Assembly: GCA_009936825.1 (NCBI GenBank)
Contig: JAACDV010000123.1
Span: 1-22,376, forward strand
Reading direction: 5' to 3'
Length of the DNA: 22,376 nt
Source: Bacteroidota bacterium
GTDB taxonomy: Bacteria; Pseudomonadota; Alphaproteobacteria; Puniceispirillales; Puniceispirillaceae
Shown: piece by piece, positions 10,069 through 18,371 of the stretch
Numbering within the stretch: the first letter of the stretch is position 1
Layout of the letters: every line of letters begins with the position of its first letter
The notes under the pieces: generated by a model
Databases searched by the model: none
Told to the model about the DNA's origin: nothing
What the model saw: the letters and a program-made list of their open reading frames with translations, nothing else
Translations under genes and position numbers: made by a program

Positions 10069-11679
10069 TCAGCTGGCGTTAAAATCATCTTTGGTATCGA
10101 TATCCCGGTGAATACTGGCATCGATCCAACTGATGCTATTCACCGCCGCTAGATTTTTAGCGAGAACTTTGCGTCCACCCATATCGCCACTCAACTCTTT
10201 TAGCTCGTCAAAAAATTCGCATCCCCACAATACCGGATTGCCGCGTTTACCCTCAAAAACCGGAAATGAAATCCGCATTTCATGATCACCAAGCCCACTA
10301 TGATCGCGAATCATCTCAGCGACAAGATCGGGGGAAATATAGGGCATATCGCCCAGCGCAATTAACGCACCTGATACATCCTGCGCTAACGTCGCAACAC
10401 CGCTGGCAACCGAGCCTGACTGCCCTTCGGCAAAATCCGGATTATGCACAAACTGGACAGCCAGACCGTCAAGCGCGGCGGCGATCTTATCGGGCTGATG
10501 GCCGGTGACGACAATCAGCTCAGAAATGCCCCCATCCAGCAGTGCTTGCGCTGCATGGCGTACCATCGGAACGCCGTCAATTTCAACCAGCAGCTTGTTC
10601 ACATCCCCCATTCGCCGCGACATGCCAGCGGCTAGCAAAACGCCGCCAATAGCAATATTGTCGGGCTGACGACGTTCGACCATCTTGCGCGGTAACGGGC
10701 GTGACGCGATTTCCATCAGCAAGCCGCCGATCGCCATATCAGCAATTTCATCATCGCCAAGAGGAACTCCGGCAAGCACGAGTTGCAATACCCAGTCAAA
10801 CCCGTTCAGCCGCGGCGAGCGCGCACATCCCGGCATACCGATCACTGGCATTTCGCCTAGATGCGCCGTCATCAAAAGATTACCCGGATCAGCCGGAAGT
10901 CCGAGCCGATCTATGCTTCCGCCTGCCGCACAAACGGCTGCTGGAACAACATCACGCCGATCACAAATGGCAGACGCCCCGCATATCAGAACCGCCTTTG
11001 CCCCATAGTCAATCGCCGCCGCAATCGCCGCCGTTACATCCTCTTGGCGATGAGCGACTACACGGCTGTCCACCAGCGCGCATCCCAGCTGATTCAACCG
11101 CTCCTTGGTCACTTTTTCAGTAGATGCCAGCAGCGATTTTTTCATCCCGTCAACCTGCGTCTGGATCAACGCAAAAGGGCGCGGCTTTAGATGGTGAAAT
11201 CCGACAATCGGCGTGCTACCAGCGAACGCCAGAACTGCATTCACCGCCTGTCTTGGAACGCTGTAGGGAATGATCTTCAAGGTGGCGATCATATCACCTT
11301 CCTCGACCAGTTGATTGTGCTGAATGCAAGCCAGCGTTATGCCCTCATCGACCATATTAATGGCCTTTAGCCGCGCGCGATCAAACCGGACAATACCGCG
11401 CCCGTCAGCATAAATATTTACCCGTCCTGTTGCCGCCTCTGACAAGCGCAATCCTGACGGCATCAGCGCGCGCGCCAATTGGTTGGCAGCGCTGTCTTCA
11501 TCAACATCATCTTGTTCCAGCTGAGCCGCAATCACTTCTGCGATACCTGCGCCGCAAAGCCGGTCGATATCAGTGCGCGTTAAATGCGTTCCCTTCCGGA
11601 TACGCCCGTCGGGAAGGTAGACGCCATGCGCCAGAATCGCCCCTTCAGCTTTCGTGGTGGCCAGCGGTCCAAACTTCAT
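10069..11679 (-). CDS. Molybdopterin-binding / CTP:molybdopterin cytidylyltransferase (MocA-like) fusion, 536 aa
   Basis: Two domains are joined. Residues ~1-335 are a MoeA/MogA-like molybdopterin-binding region with the segments CGASAICDRRDVVPAA, LPADPGNLLM and PGCARSPRLNGFDWVL. Residues ~345-536 are a MocA-type nucleotidyltransferase, with LAAGMSRRMG at 349-358 as the nucleotide-binding loop and a metal-binding GDMP at 443-446. MocA uses CTP to form molybdopterin cytosine dinucleotide, the cofactor form of CO dehydrogenase-like hydroxylases. The fusion probably couples cofactor binding to cytidylylation; that coupling is inferred. Its ATG overlaps the stop of the xdhC-like gene by four bases (ATGA), so translation is coupled. 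It is the last gene of the minus-strand maturation operon. Confidence 0.9.
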   Translation of the reverse strand: MKFGPLATTKAEGAILAHGVYLPDGRIRKGTHLTRTDIDRLCGAGIAEVIAAQLEQDDVDEDSAANQLARALMPSGLRLSEAATGRVNIYADGRGIVRFDRARLKAINMVDEGITLACIQHNQLVEEGDMIATLKIIPYSVPRQAVNAVLAFAGSTPIVGFHHLKPRPFALIQTQVDGMKKSLLASTEKVTKERLNQLGCALVDSRVVAHRQEDVTAAIAAAIDYGAKAVLICGASAICDRRDVVPAAVCAAGGSIDRLGLPADPGNLLMTAHLGEMPVIGMPGCARSPRLNGFDWVLQLVLAGVPLGDDEIADMAIGGLLMEIASRPLPRKMVERRQPDNIAIGGVLLAAGMSRRMGDVNKLLVEIDGVPMVRHAAQALLDGGISELIVVTGHQPDKIAAALDGLAVQFVHNPDFAEGQSGSVASGVATLAQDVSGALIALGDMPYISPDLVAEMIRDHSGLGDHEMRISFPVFEGKRGNPVLWGCEFFDELKELSGDMGGRKVLAKNLAAVNSISWIDASIHRDIDTKDDFNAS

Positions 11680-12713
11680 CGCGGCAGACCCGGCTGGGTG
11701 CGTTCGACGGCAATCATTTGCGCCAGAATCGATACCGCTATTTCAGCAGGAGATTTTGCTCCGATATCTAAACCTGCGGGCCCATGAAGTCGCGCCAGAT
11801 CATCGGTGGTGAACCCGGCCTCGGTCAGGCGTTCGCACCGCGCCGCATGTGTGCGCCGTGAGCCAAGACACCCGATGTAAAATGCAGGACTTTTCAGCGC
11901 CGATTGCAGACCCGGATCATCGATCTTTGGATCATGCGTCAGCGTTACAATGGCGGTCATTGAATCGGATCCAATTTCGGCAAGCGCCACATCCGGCCAG
12001 TTGGTTATGCATTTTATACTGCCAAACCTTTTGGAGGTGGTGAATAGCGCCCGCGGATCAATGATCACGACGTCATAGCCTGCCAGAGTCGCCATCGGCG
12101 CCAGAAACTGGGTGATGTGAACGCCGCCAACAACGACGAGGCGGCGCGGTGCCACCTCAACAAAATGAAAGCGCGCACCATCTTCGGACAAGCGCGACCC
12201 GCCCATATTTATTGCCCCTTCACCGGCGCCGCTTTTAGCATCTATGACCGCCCCCTTGGCCGCGTCAAATTCAATGTTTAGCGTTACCCGCATGGTGATA
12301 TCATTGGCCATCACCGCCAATCTTTCCGCCGAAAGACCGCCCGCTGCCACCGGCGTCACCAAAACCGCAATTTTACCGCCACAGGACAACCCGACTTCCC
12401 AGGCCCGGGCATCGGCAACCCCAAAATCCAGTCGTTGACCAACCCCTGATTCAATACTTTCCAACGCCGCATCAATTACAGCCCCTTCAACACAGCCGCC
12501 CGAAACAGACCCTTCGATCTCCATATCTGCGCGCACAATCATTACGCTGCCAGCTGGACGCGGCGACGATCCCCATGTCTGCATGACAAAAGCTAGCGCG
12601 ACCTTATGACCGGCCGCGGCCCAATCGGCAGCGCGTTGGATCAACGCCGCATTGGTAACGCCGGAGTCATTATCGGTGGAGTGGTGCGGCTCGCTTTTTG
12701 TTAAATCGCTCAT
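11676..12713 (-). CDS. XdhC/CoxI family molybdenum cofactor maturation protein, 345 aa
   Basis: XdhC-family proteins bind the molybdenum cofactor, protect it and promote its sulfuration before insertion into xanthine dehydrogenase-type enzymes. The N-terminal XdhC/CoxI domain shows AFVMQTWGSSPRPAGSVMIV, the GSVSGGCVEGAV block and a GLSCGGKI Cys. The C-terminal Rossmann domain shows VVVGGVHITQFLAPMATLAGYDV and FYIGCLGSRRTHAARCERL. The N-terminal ~20 residues are extra and polar. It follows coxE by 44 bp and overlaps the MocA fusion by ATGA. Within cox clusters the equivalent genes are called coxF or coxI; I cannot separate these by eye. Confidence 0.9.
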   Translation of the reverse strand: MSDLTKSEPHHSTDNDSGVTNAALIQRAADWAAAGHKVALAFVMQTWGSSPRPAGSVMIVRADMEIEGSVSGGCVEGAVIDAALESIESGVGQRLDFGVADARAWEVGLSCGGKIAVLVTPVAAGGLSAERLAVMANDITMRVTLNIEFDAAKGAVIDAKSGAGEGAINMGGSRLSEDGARFHFVEVAPRRLVVVGGVHITQFLAPMATLAGYDVVIIDPRALFTTSKRFGSIKCITNWPDVALAEIGSDSMTAIVTLTHDPKIDDPGLQSALKSPAFYIGCLGSRRTHAARCERLTEAGFTTDDLARLHGPAGLDIGAKSPAEIAVSILAQMIAVERTQPGLPR

Positions 12714-12757
12714 AGTTGCTCTTTTTCATAGTATGTATTGTTTCTTAGGCTGGTCGT

Positions 12758-14128
12758 TTATAATAGGCCATCTGCTATTCCTAGCCTGCCAGCTAATCCA
12801 GTCTTTTTTAACGGCTCATTTTGAATATCATGCAATTGTTGCATCCATTGTGCCAGCGAACTATCGCGCCACCCCGATTTCAAATCTGAGGTGAGCAGCT
12901 CCGCCAACTGGGTAATCGAGTTTAGCGAATGCACCGGAACAAAGGAATCCACATGCGGGAGCATTTGTTGAATGCCGGTGCTACGCGGTTCAAACCCGTC
13001 AAAGCGAAGGAGCGGATTCAGCCAGATCAACTTGGCGCAGGATTTTTGCAACCTTTCCATCTGGGCAGCCAGCGCGCCATCGCTATCACGGTCCAAGCCA
13101 TCGGTAATCAACAGAACAACGGCACCCTGCCCCAAAACGCGCCGTGACCATTCCTTGTTAAAAATACTAATCGCACTGGTTAGTCGCGTGCCACCCGACC
13201 AGTCCTGAACAAAAGTCGCAATGCTGGCAAGCGCGGCGTCAGGATCGCAGCCTTGCATCTGGCGCGTGATATTGGTCAGCCGCGTGCCAAACAAAAAACT
13301 GTGAACCCGCGCCCGGCGCTGGGTCAGTACATGAGTAAAGCGCAGCAATATTCGTGAATAATGTTCCATCGATCCAGAAATATCACAGATCACAATAACG
13401 GGACGCGGCTGGTGTTGGCGCGCCTCGGTGATGGGCAACGCTAGGCCGCCATGACGCGCCATCTGACGAAGTGTTCGCTTAAAGGATAACCGCCCGCCTG
13501 CATTTGTTCGGGAAAACCGGCGTGATGGGCGTGATGGGACCGGCAACACCAACCGATCGATGGCTCGCTCGGCTTCGGCAATTTCTGCCGCCGACATCAT
13601 TTGAAAATCCATCGATTTTAGTTTTTCATCGTCCGAGCTGACAAGCGCTGCATCAATTTCGGCCGATTTCTCCTCATGGATATTTTCATCCTCACGGTCT
13701 TTTTGGGGCGGATCATCGGGCTGCATTGCCTCCTCAAGCCGCCGTAGGCTCCCCTCTTCATCCGGTTTTGGGGCCGCCTGACTACCCAGCGTTGGCAGCA
13801 TCATCTCGCGCATTTTGCTGATTAAATCCGGGTTTCGCCAAAACAGCGCAAATGCCTGATCGAACACCAGCCGGTCTTCGGGGCGTTTGATCACGCAACT
13901 TGCCAGAGCATGATAGAATTCGCGTTGATCGCCGAGGTTGATTTCCGCCGCCGCATCAACGCAGTCCAACAAAGTTGCCGGACCAACGCGCATTCCCGTC
14001 CGACGAAGTAACCGCACAAAATGCGCAATATTTTCGGCAAGCTTTTCGCCGCGCAACGCCCCGTGTTGCCCCCGATCAGGGGGTAACCCAGATGGAAATA
14101 TGTCAGATTCTGAGCGCGCTTCGGTCAT
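12758..14128 (-). CDS. coxE: CoxE-like von Willebrand factor A domain protein, 456 aa
   Basis: CoxE proteins work with the CoxD ATPase in maturing the active site of CO dehydrogenase-type hydroxylases. The C-terminal half is a VWA domain with a complete metal-ion adhesion site: DISGSM (Asp249, Ser251, Ser253), a threonine in GGTRLTSAI, and ITDGLD (Asp343). The N-terminal half is a helical region (VRLLRRTGMRVGPATLLDCVDA) typical of CoxE, followed by an acidic low-complexity linker near residues 130-165. A 9-bp duplication at 13521-13538 gives a PSRPSR segment in the linker before the VWA domain. The start codon overlaps the coxD stop (ATGA). Confidence 0.9.
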   Translation of the reverse strand: MTEARSESDIFPSGLPPDRGQHGALRGEKLAENIAHFVRLLRRTGMRVGPATLLDCVDAAAEINLGDQREFYHALASCVIKRPEDRLVFDQAFALFWRNPDLISKMREMMLPTLGSQAAPKPDEEGSLRRLEEAMQPDDPPQKDREDENIHEEKSAEIDAALVSSDDEKLKSMDFQMMSAAEIAEAERAIDRLVLPVPSRPSRRFSRTNAGGRLSFKRTLRQMARHGGLALPITEARQHQPRPVIVICDISGSMEHYSRILLRFTHVLTQRRARVHSFLFGTRLTNITRQMQGCDPDAALASIATFVQDWSGGTRLTSAISIFNKEWSRRVLGQGAVVLLITDGLDRDSDGALAAQMERLQKSCAKLIWLNPLLRFDGFEPRSTGIQQMLPHVDSFVPVHSLNSITQLAELLTSDLKSGWRDSSLAQWMQQLHDIQNEPLKKTGLAGRLGIADGLL

Positions 14129-15021
14129 TTGCGCTGATAGCCGGCAATTTCTGTCGCAACTTCGGACAGGATTCGCGCCGCCTCGCTGCCACGGATACGG
14201 GCAATGTCATCCTGATATTTCAGCAAAACGCCCATCGTCGAATCGGCCATTGTGGGATCAATGGCAACGCAATCAAGCTCGACTAGCGCCTGTGCCCAAT
14301 CAATGGTCTCAGCAACACCAGGGGCCTTGAACAGATTGCTTTCGCGCAATTTATGAACAAACCGCACCACTTGAGCAGACAAATCCGCCCCGGCTTCGGG
14401 CGCTTTACGGTGCAAAATATCCAGTTCATCCGCCAGCGATGGATAATCAACCCAGTGATAAAAACAGCGCCGCTTTAGCGCGTCATGAATTTCCCGCGTG
14501 CGATTCGATGTTATGATCACAATCGGCGGCGTTTCGGCGGCAATAGTGCCAAATTCTGGAATTGTCATCTGCCAGTCGGACAGAATTTCAAGAAGATATG
14601 CCTCAAACGCTTCATCGGCGCGGTCCAGCTCGTCAATCAGCAAGATGGGCGCACCGCGATCATCGGGGCGAAGCGATTCTAGAAGCGGACGCTCAATCAG
14701 ATTTTCGGCGGTAAATAGATCTGTGCTGTTCAGCTGGCCTTTCCCGGCACTTTGAATTTGCATCATCTGGTGGGCATAATTCCATTCATAAGCGGCGGCA
14801 TTGATATCCAGCCCCTCATAGCATTGCAGCCTAATCAGACGGCGACCAAGCAAGTCCGCCAATGTCTTGGCAATTTCCGTTTTGCCAACACCTGCCTCAC
14901 CTTCAAGGAAAAGAGGACGTGATTTACGCAGCGCAAGAAACAGGCTGACCCCCAACCCTTCTGACAAAACATAATTCTTTGCTTCCATAGATTTAGCCAG
15001 CGCAGCAACTGAAGAAGGCAC
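14125..15021 (-). CDS. coxD: CoxD-like MoxR-family AAA+ ATPase, 298 aa
   Basis: MoxR-type AAA+ ATPases act with VWA partners as activation chaperones; CoxD is needed for completing the CO dehydrogenase active site. Walker A GEAGVGKT is at residues 41-48, Walker B ILLIDE at 126-131, and sensor-type TSNRTREIHDALKRRC follows. The start is uncertain. A GTG at 15021 has no clear ribosome site, an ATG at codon 12 also lacks one, and the frame is open for 14 further codons upstream (ARTPTSKPAPKPIT) without a standard start codon. It is the first gene of the minus-strand maturation operon and its stop overlaps coxE by four bases. Confidence 0.9.
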   Translation of the reverse strand: MPSSVAALAKSMEAKNYVLSEGLGVSLFLALRKSRPLFLEGEAGVGKTEIAKTLADLLGRRLIRLQCYEGLDINAAAYEWNYAHQMMQIQSAGKGQLNSTDLFTAENLIERPLLESLRPDDRGAPILLIDELDRADEAFEAYLLEILSDWQMTIPEFGTIAAETPPIVIITSNRTREIHDALKRRCFYHWVDYPSLADELDILHRKAPEAGADLSAQVVRFVHKLRESNLFKAPGVAETIDWAQALVELDCVAIDPTMADSTMGVLLKYQDDIARIRGSEAARILSEVATEIAGYQRK

Positions 15022-15182
15022 TGTTATTGGTTTGGGCGCTGGTTTGGATGTAGGAGTCCTTGCCTATATTCTCTCTTTATCGCGACTCTACACCAACTAA
15101 CCTGCATCACCGTTATTTTTGAGCTATTTTCGTTAAATATTCAGATGGTTCGGTAGGGCATCGCGAATTTGGTTACCGGTGC

Positions 15183-15201
15183 TACTCTATTCCCCAGAGT
15201 A
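15183..15201. promoter_or_regulatory. Inverted repeat TACTCT-N7-AGAGTA, possible operator
   Basis: A 6-bp perfect inverted repeat with a 7-bp centre spans 19 bp. Its size and symmetry suit a dimeric regulator, but no regulator gene lies in the window and no family consensus is matched with confidence. Confidence 0.35.
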
Positions 15202-15257
15202 TTTAGTCGGTAGCTAAATATAACTTGATGAATTTTATTCTGGTAATCGAGTTTTAT

Positions 15258-15276
15258 TCACTAGGGTTGCTAGTGA
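15258..15276. promoter_or_regulatory. Inverted repeat TCACTAG-N5-CTAGTGA, possible operator
   Basis: A 7-bp perfect inverted repeat with a 5-bp centre spans 19 bp, about 240 bp upstream of both coxS and coxD. It is the strongest palindrome in the divergent region. It is not followed by a T-run, so an operator is likelier than a terminator. Confidence 0.45.
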
Positions 15277-15330
15277 TATTCATCTGAAATCGCAATAAAC
15301 GATGTTTCGCCACCTATCTTTGGGCGTTTC

Positions 15331-15352
15331 GTGTAACTATACATGATTACAC
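15331..15352. promoter_or_regulatory. Inverted repeat GTGTAA-N10-TTACAC, possible operator
   Basis: A 6-bp perfect inverted repeat with a 10-bp centre spans 22 bp and ends 6 bp before the tandem repeat array upstream of coxS. It could bind a dimeric repressor or activator of coxSLM; the protein is unknown. Confidence 0.4.
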
Positions 15353-15357
15353 TAATT

Positions 15358-15429
15358 CTAAATAACAAGACGGGCCTAAATAACAAGACGGGCCTAAATA
15401 ACAAGACGGGCCTAAATAACAAGACGGGC
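15358..15429. repeat. Perfect 18-bp tandem repeat, four copies, upstream of coxS
   Basis: The unit CTAAATAACAAGACGGGC is repeated four times without a mismatch (starts at 15358, 15376, 15394, 15412). The next bases (CGAATCACAAAGAC) look like a decayed fifth copy. It ends 89 bp before the coxS start codon. There are no unique spacers, so it is not a CRISPR array. Sequence identity implies recent expansion or homogenisation. Confidence 0.97.
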
Positions 15430-15518
15430 CCGAATCACAAAGACTGTGGTCATGGGCGTGCATCAATAAAGCCAATTGCGAGAGAAACTTTGCGCATTCT
15501 ACTGAGAGGAAAAGAACG

Positions 15519-15986
15519 ATGATCGTAAATCTTATACTAAACGGCAAAGCCGTCAGTGCCGATGTATCTGATAATACGCTTCTGGTCAGCTTTATCCGCG
15601 AGACGATGAGCATGACCGGAACCCATGTTGGCTGTGATACCAGCCAATGCGGCGCTTGCGTTGTCCATGTAAATGGCGAATCAGTGAAATCTTGCACGAT
15701 GTTGGCCGCGATGGCCGAAGGCACAAATGTGACCACAATCGAAGGTATTGCCGACGGAGACACAATGCACCCGATGCAACAGGCATTTCATGAAAATCAC
15801 GGCCTACAATGCGGCTTTTGCACCCCCGGAATGGTGATGAGCGCGATTGAGCTGGTAGAGAAAAACCCCAGTCCAAGCGAGGGCGAAATTCGCGAAGGTC
15901 TTGAAGGTAATATCTGCCGCTGTACCGGATACCATAATATCGTGAAATCAGTGCAGGCAGCTGCACAAACAATGGGAGGCAAGTGA
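15519..15986 (+). CDS. coxS: Small [2Fe-2S] subunit of CO dehydrogenase-like molybdenum hydroxylase, 155 aa
   Basis: This subunit carries two [2Fe-2S] clusters that relay electrons from the Mo site in the large subunit to FAD in the medium subunit. The N-terminal plant-ferredoxin-type cluster is bound by Cys39, Cys44, Cys47 and Cys59 ([10 protein letters not shown] and SC). The C-terminal helical-domain cluster is bound by Cys98, Cys101, Cys133 and Cys135 (QCGFCTPGM and [10 protein letters not shown]). All eight ligands are present and the length is normal. AGAGGA lies upstream of the ATG. Its TGA overlaps the coxL ATG by one base (TGATG), typical of tight coupling. Confidence 0.96.
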   Translation: MIVNLILNGKAVSADVSDNTLLVSFIRETMSMTGTHVGCDTSQCGACVVHVNGESVKSCTMLAAMAEGTNVTTIEGIADGDTMHPMQQAFHENHGLQCGFCTPGMVMSAIELVEKNPSPSEGEIREGLEGNICRCTGYHNIVKSVQAAAQTMGGK

Positions 15987-17053
15987 TGCCAGACGGACAA
16001 AATCCAAATGGTATCGGGGCTTCTGTCAAGCGGAAGGAAGATTTCCGTTTCCTGACAGGACAAGGCCGCTATACCGAAGATATTAACTGCCCCGGTCAGA
16101 CCTATGCCTATATTCTGCGGTCTAACGAGGCCCATGCAAAAATTTCTGTAGACACCAGCGAGGCCAGCAAGGCCGACGGCGTTGTTGCGATTTTCACCGG
16201 CGAAGATATGCAGGTTGGCTCACTTCCCTGTGGCTGGCAGGTTGACTCAACCGATGGCACGCCAATGCGAGAGCCGGAACATCCCCCGCTTGCCAAAGGC
16301 GTTGTCCGGCATGTTGGCGACCAGATTGCCGTTATTATCGCCGAGACTCTGCAACAAGCAAAAGATGCCGCCGAGAGCGTTTCGGTCATATATGACAGAC
16401 TTCCGGCAGTTGTTGATATGCACAACTCGCTGACCAATAAAACGCTGGTCCACAGCGATCTGGACAGCAATGTTGTCTATGATTGGGATATTGGCGACCC
16501 GGCTGAAATTGACGCAATAATCGCCGGTGCCCATCACGTTACCGAGATGAATATCCGCAATAACCGCCTGATCCCAAACCCGATGGAAACGCGGTCTGCC
16601 ATTGGTGATTATGACAGCGCACACGATAGCTATACGCTGTATACGACGTCACAGAATCCGCATGTGATCCGGCTTTTGATAGGTGCCTTTGTTCTGTCGA
16701 TTCCAGAGCATAAGCTTCGTGTTATCGCCCCTGATGTTGGCGGCGGTTTTGGCTCAAAAATCTATCATTACGCCGAAGAGGCGATCGTCACATGGGCGTC
16801 GCAAAAAATCCGCCGTCCAGTGAAATGGACGTCCGAGCGCAGTGATGCGTTTCTATCGGACGCACATGGCCGTGACCATATTACTAAGACCAAGCTAGCC
16901 TTGGATGCTGATGGTAAATTTCTGGCACTCAAAGTTGAACACTGGCCAATATGGGGGCTTATCTTTCGACCTTTGCGACCGCTGTTCCTACATATCTATA
17001 TGCGACGTTGCTGGCTGGCGTTTATTCAACTCCGGCGATCCATTGCAATGTAA
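15986..17053 (+). pseudogene. coxL: Large Mo subunit of form II CO dehydrogenase-like enzyme, 5' part of a frameshifted coxL
   Basis: The true reading is residues 1-319, up to His at 16940-16942. After that a missing base throws translation into 36 unrelated residues ([12 protein letters not shown] and on) ending at 17053. The start is the ATG at 15986, with GGGAGG six bases upstream, rather than the GTG at 15983. The good part aligns with Cox[22 protein letters not shown] at the N-terminus, then [31 protein letters not shown] and [12 protein letters not shown]. Restoring one base near 16943 joins it to the 3' part to give a ~778-residue protein (about 790 with the C-terminal extension past TAG), the normal CoxL size. 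The full gene would bind molybdopterin cytosine dinucleotide and hydroxylate or oxidise the substrate. Confidence 0.9.
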
Positions 17054-18321
17054 AGGCGCTTTTCACCAACACGGTTCCGGTTGATGCCTATCGGGGCGCA
17101 GGCCGGCCAGAGGCCGCCTATCTTTTAGAGCGGATTGTTGACCGCGCTGCGCGTGAAATGGGGATAAGTCAGGTTGAAATCCGGCGCAAAAACTTCATCC
17201 CGTCGGATGCGTTTCCCTATCAGACGCCCGTCGCCCTTCAATATGATTCGGGCGATTATCAAGCCACGCTAGATTCGGCGCTGAAGATGGCCGATGTTGA
17301 CGGGTTTGAGGCACGGCGCGCCAAAGCGGCAAAACGCGGTAAGCTTCGCGGCATTGGCTATTCGACCTATGTTGAGGCGTGTGGCATTGCTCCTTCAGCG
17401 GTTGTTGGCTCGCTGGGTGCGCGCGCCGGTTTGTTTGAATGTGCCGAGGTTCGCGTTCACCCCACGGGATCAGTGACCATTTTCACCGGATCGCACAGCC
17501 ATGGTCAGGGTCATGAGACAACTTTTGCTCAACTGGTTGTCGAGACGCTGGGCATTGATATCGACCAGATCGAGATCAGCCATGGTGACACTGGCAAAAT
17601 TCCGTTTGGAATGGGAACCTACGGGTCGCGCTCGCTGGCTGTTGGCGGTGAGGCGATTATCCGAGCTATGGACAAGGTTGTCGCCAAGGCAACTAAGATC
17701 GCAGCGCACATCATGGAAGCATCTGAGGCAGATATCGTGTTTGAGAATGGCAGCTTTACCGTTGCTGGAACTGACAAAACGATGGCATTTGGCGAAATTG
17801 CACTGGCAGCCTATGTGCCTCATAATTTTCCACATGATGAGCTGGAGCCGGGTCTGGATGAAAAGGCTTTCTATGACCCAACCAACTTTACCTATCCGGG
17901 CGGTGCCCATATCTGTGAGGTGGAAATCGACCCCGAAACCGGCGTTGTAGACGTGATCAATATGACCGCGGTTGACGATGTTGGCCGGGTGGTCAATCCG
18001 ATGATTGTTGACGGCCAAATTCATGGCGGGCTTGCCCAAGGGATCGGCCAAGCACTCATGGCAAACTGTGTCTATGATGATAAGGGCCAGCTGGTTACCG
18101 GCTCATACATGGATTACACGATGCCGCGCGCCGATGACCTGCCGAATTTTCAGGTTGGTCAACAATCAACTTTATGTACTCACAACACGCTAGGCGTAAA
18201 AGGCTGTGGCGAGGTTGGTGCGATTGGCTCACCTCCGGCGGTGATTAATGCCGTTGTTGATGCGCTGTTCGAACTTGGGGTTGATGATATCGCCATGCCG
18301 GCAACAGCTGAAACCGTCTAG
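16951..18321 (+). pseudogene. coxL: 3' part of frameshifted coxL, also ended by a premature TAG
   Basis: The frame resumes with [10 protein letters not shown], exactly where the 5' part leaves off; the ATG at 16951 is an internal Met and has no ribosome site. Mo-cofactor and active-site motifs follow: [19 protein letters not shown] (AYRGAGR at 17086-17106, the form II loop, instead of the form I AYxCSFR with its Cu-binding Cys), [27 protein letters not shown] and, near the end, [21 protein letters not shown] with the catalytic Glu. The frame ends ATAETV-TAG at 18319, but the 12 codons after TAG read RAIQAAKTKSAK to a second TAG at 18358, which looks like the authentic tail with TGG (Trp) mutated to TAG. 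coxM follows. Confidence 0.9.
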
Positions 18322-18371
18322 CGCGCCATCCAAGCCGCTAAAACCAAGTCCGCCAAATAGAGGAGGTAGAA

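Larger units (their letters stand above)
15022..15518. promoter_or_regulatory. Divergent intergenic regulatory region between coxD and coxS
   Basis: This 497-bp AT-rich stretch separates the two divergent halves of the cox locus and should hold both promoters. It contains no credible gene. It carries three short inverted repeats (15183-15201, 15258-15276, 15331-15352), a direct repeat of TTTTATTC with 19-bp spacing (15233 and 15252), and a perfect four-copy 18-bp tandem repeat (15358-15429). No unambiguous -35/-10 pair could be chosen by eye. The ~90 nt between the tandem repeat and the coxS start would form the leader. Confidence 0.7.

Noticed and set aside
15358..15429. CRISPR array
   Set aside because: The 18-bp units are directly abutting with no unique spacers and no cas genes are nearby.
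15347..15763. Minus-strand frame with GPSCYL repeats
   Set aside because: The peptide repeat is just the 18-bp tandem array translated, and the frame runs antisense through coxS.
16951..18321. 3' part of coxL as an independent gene
   Set aside because: It begins inside the conserved CoxL fold, lacks a ribosome site at the ATG, and joins the upstream fragment exactly when one base is restored.
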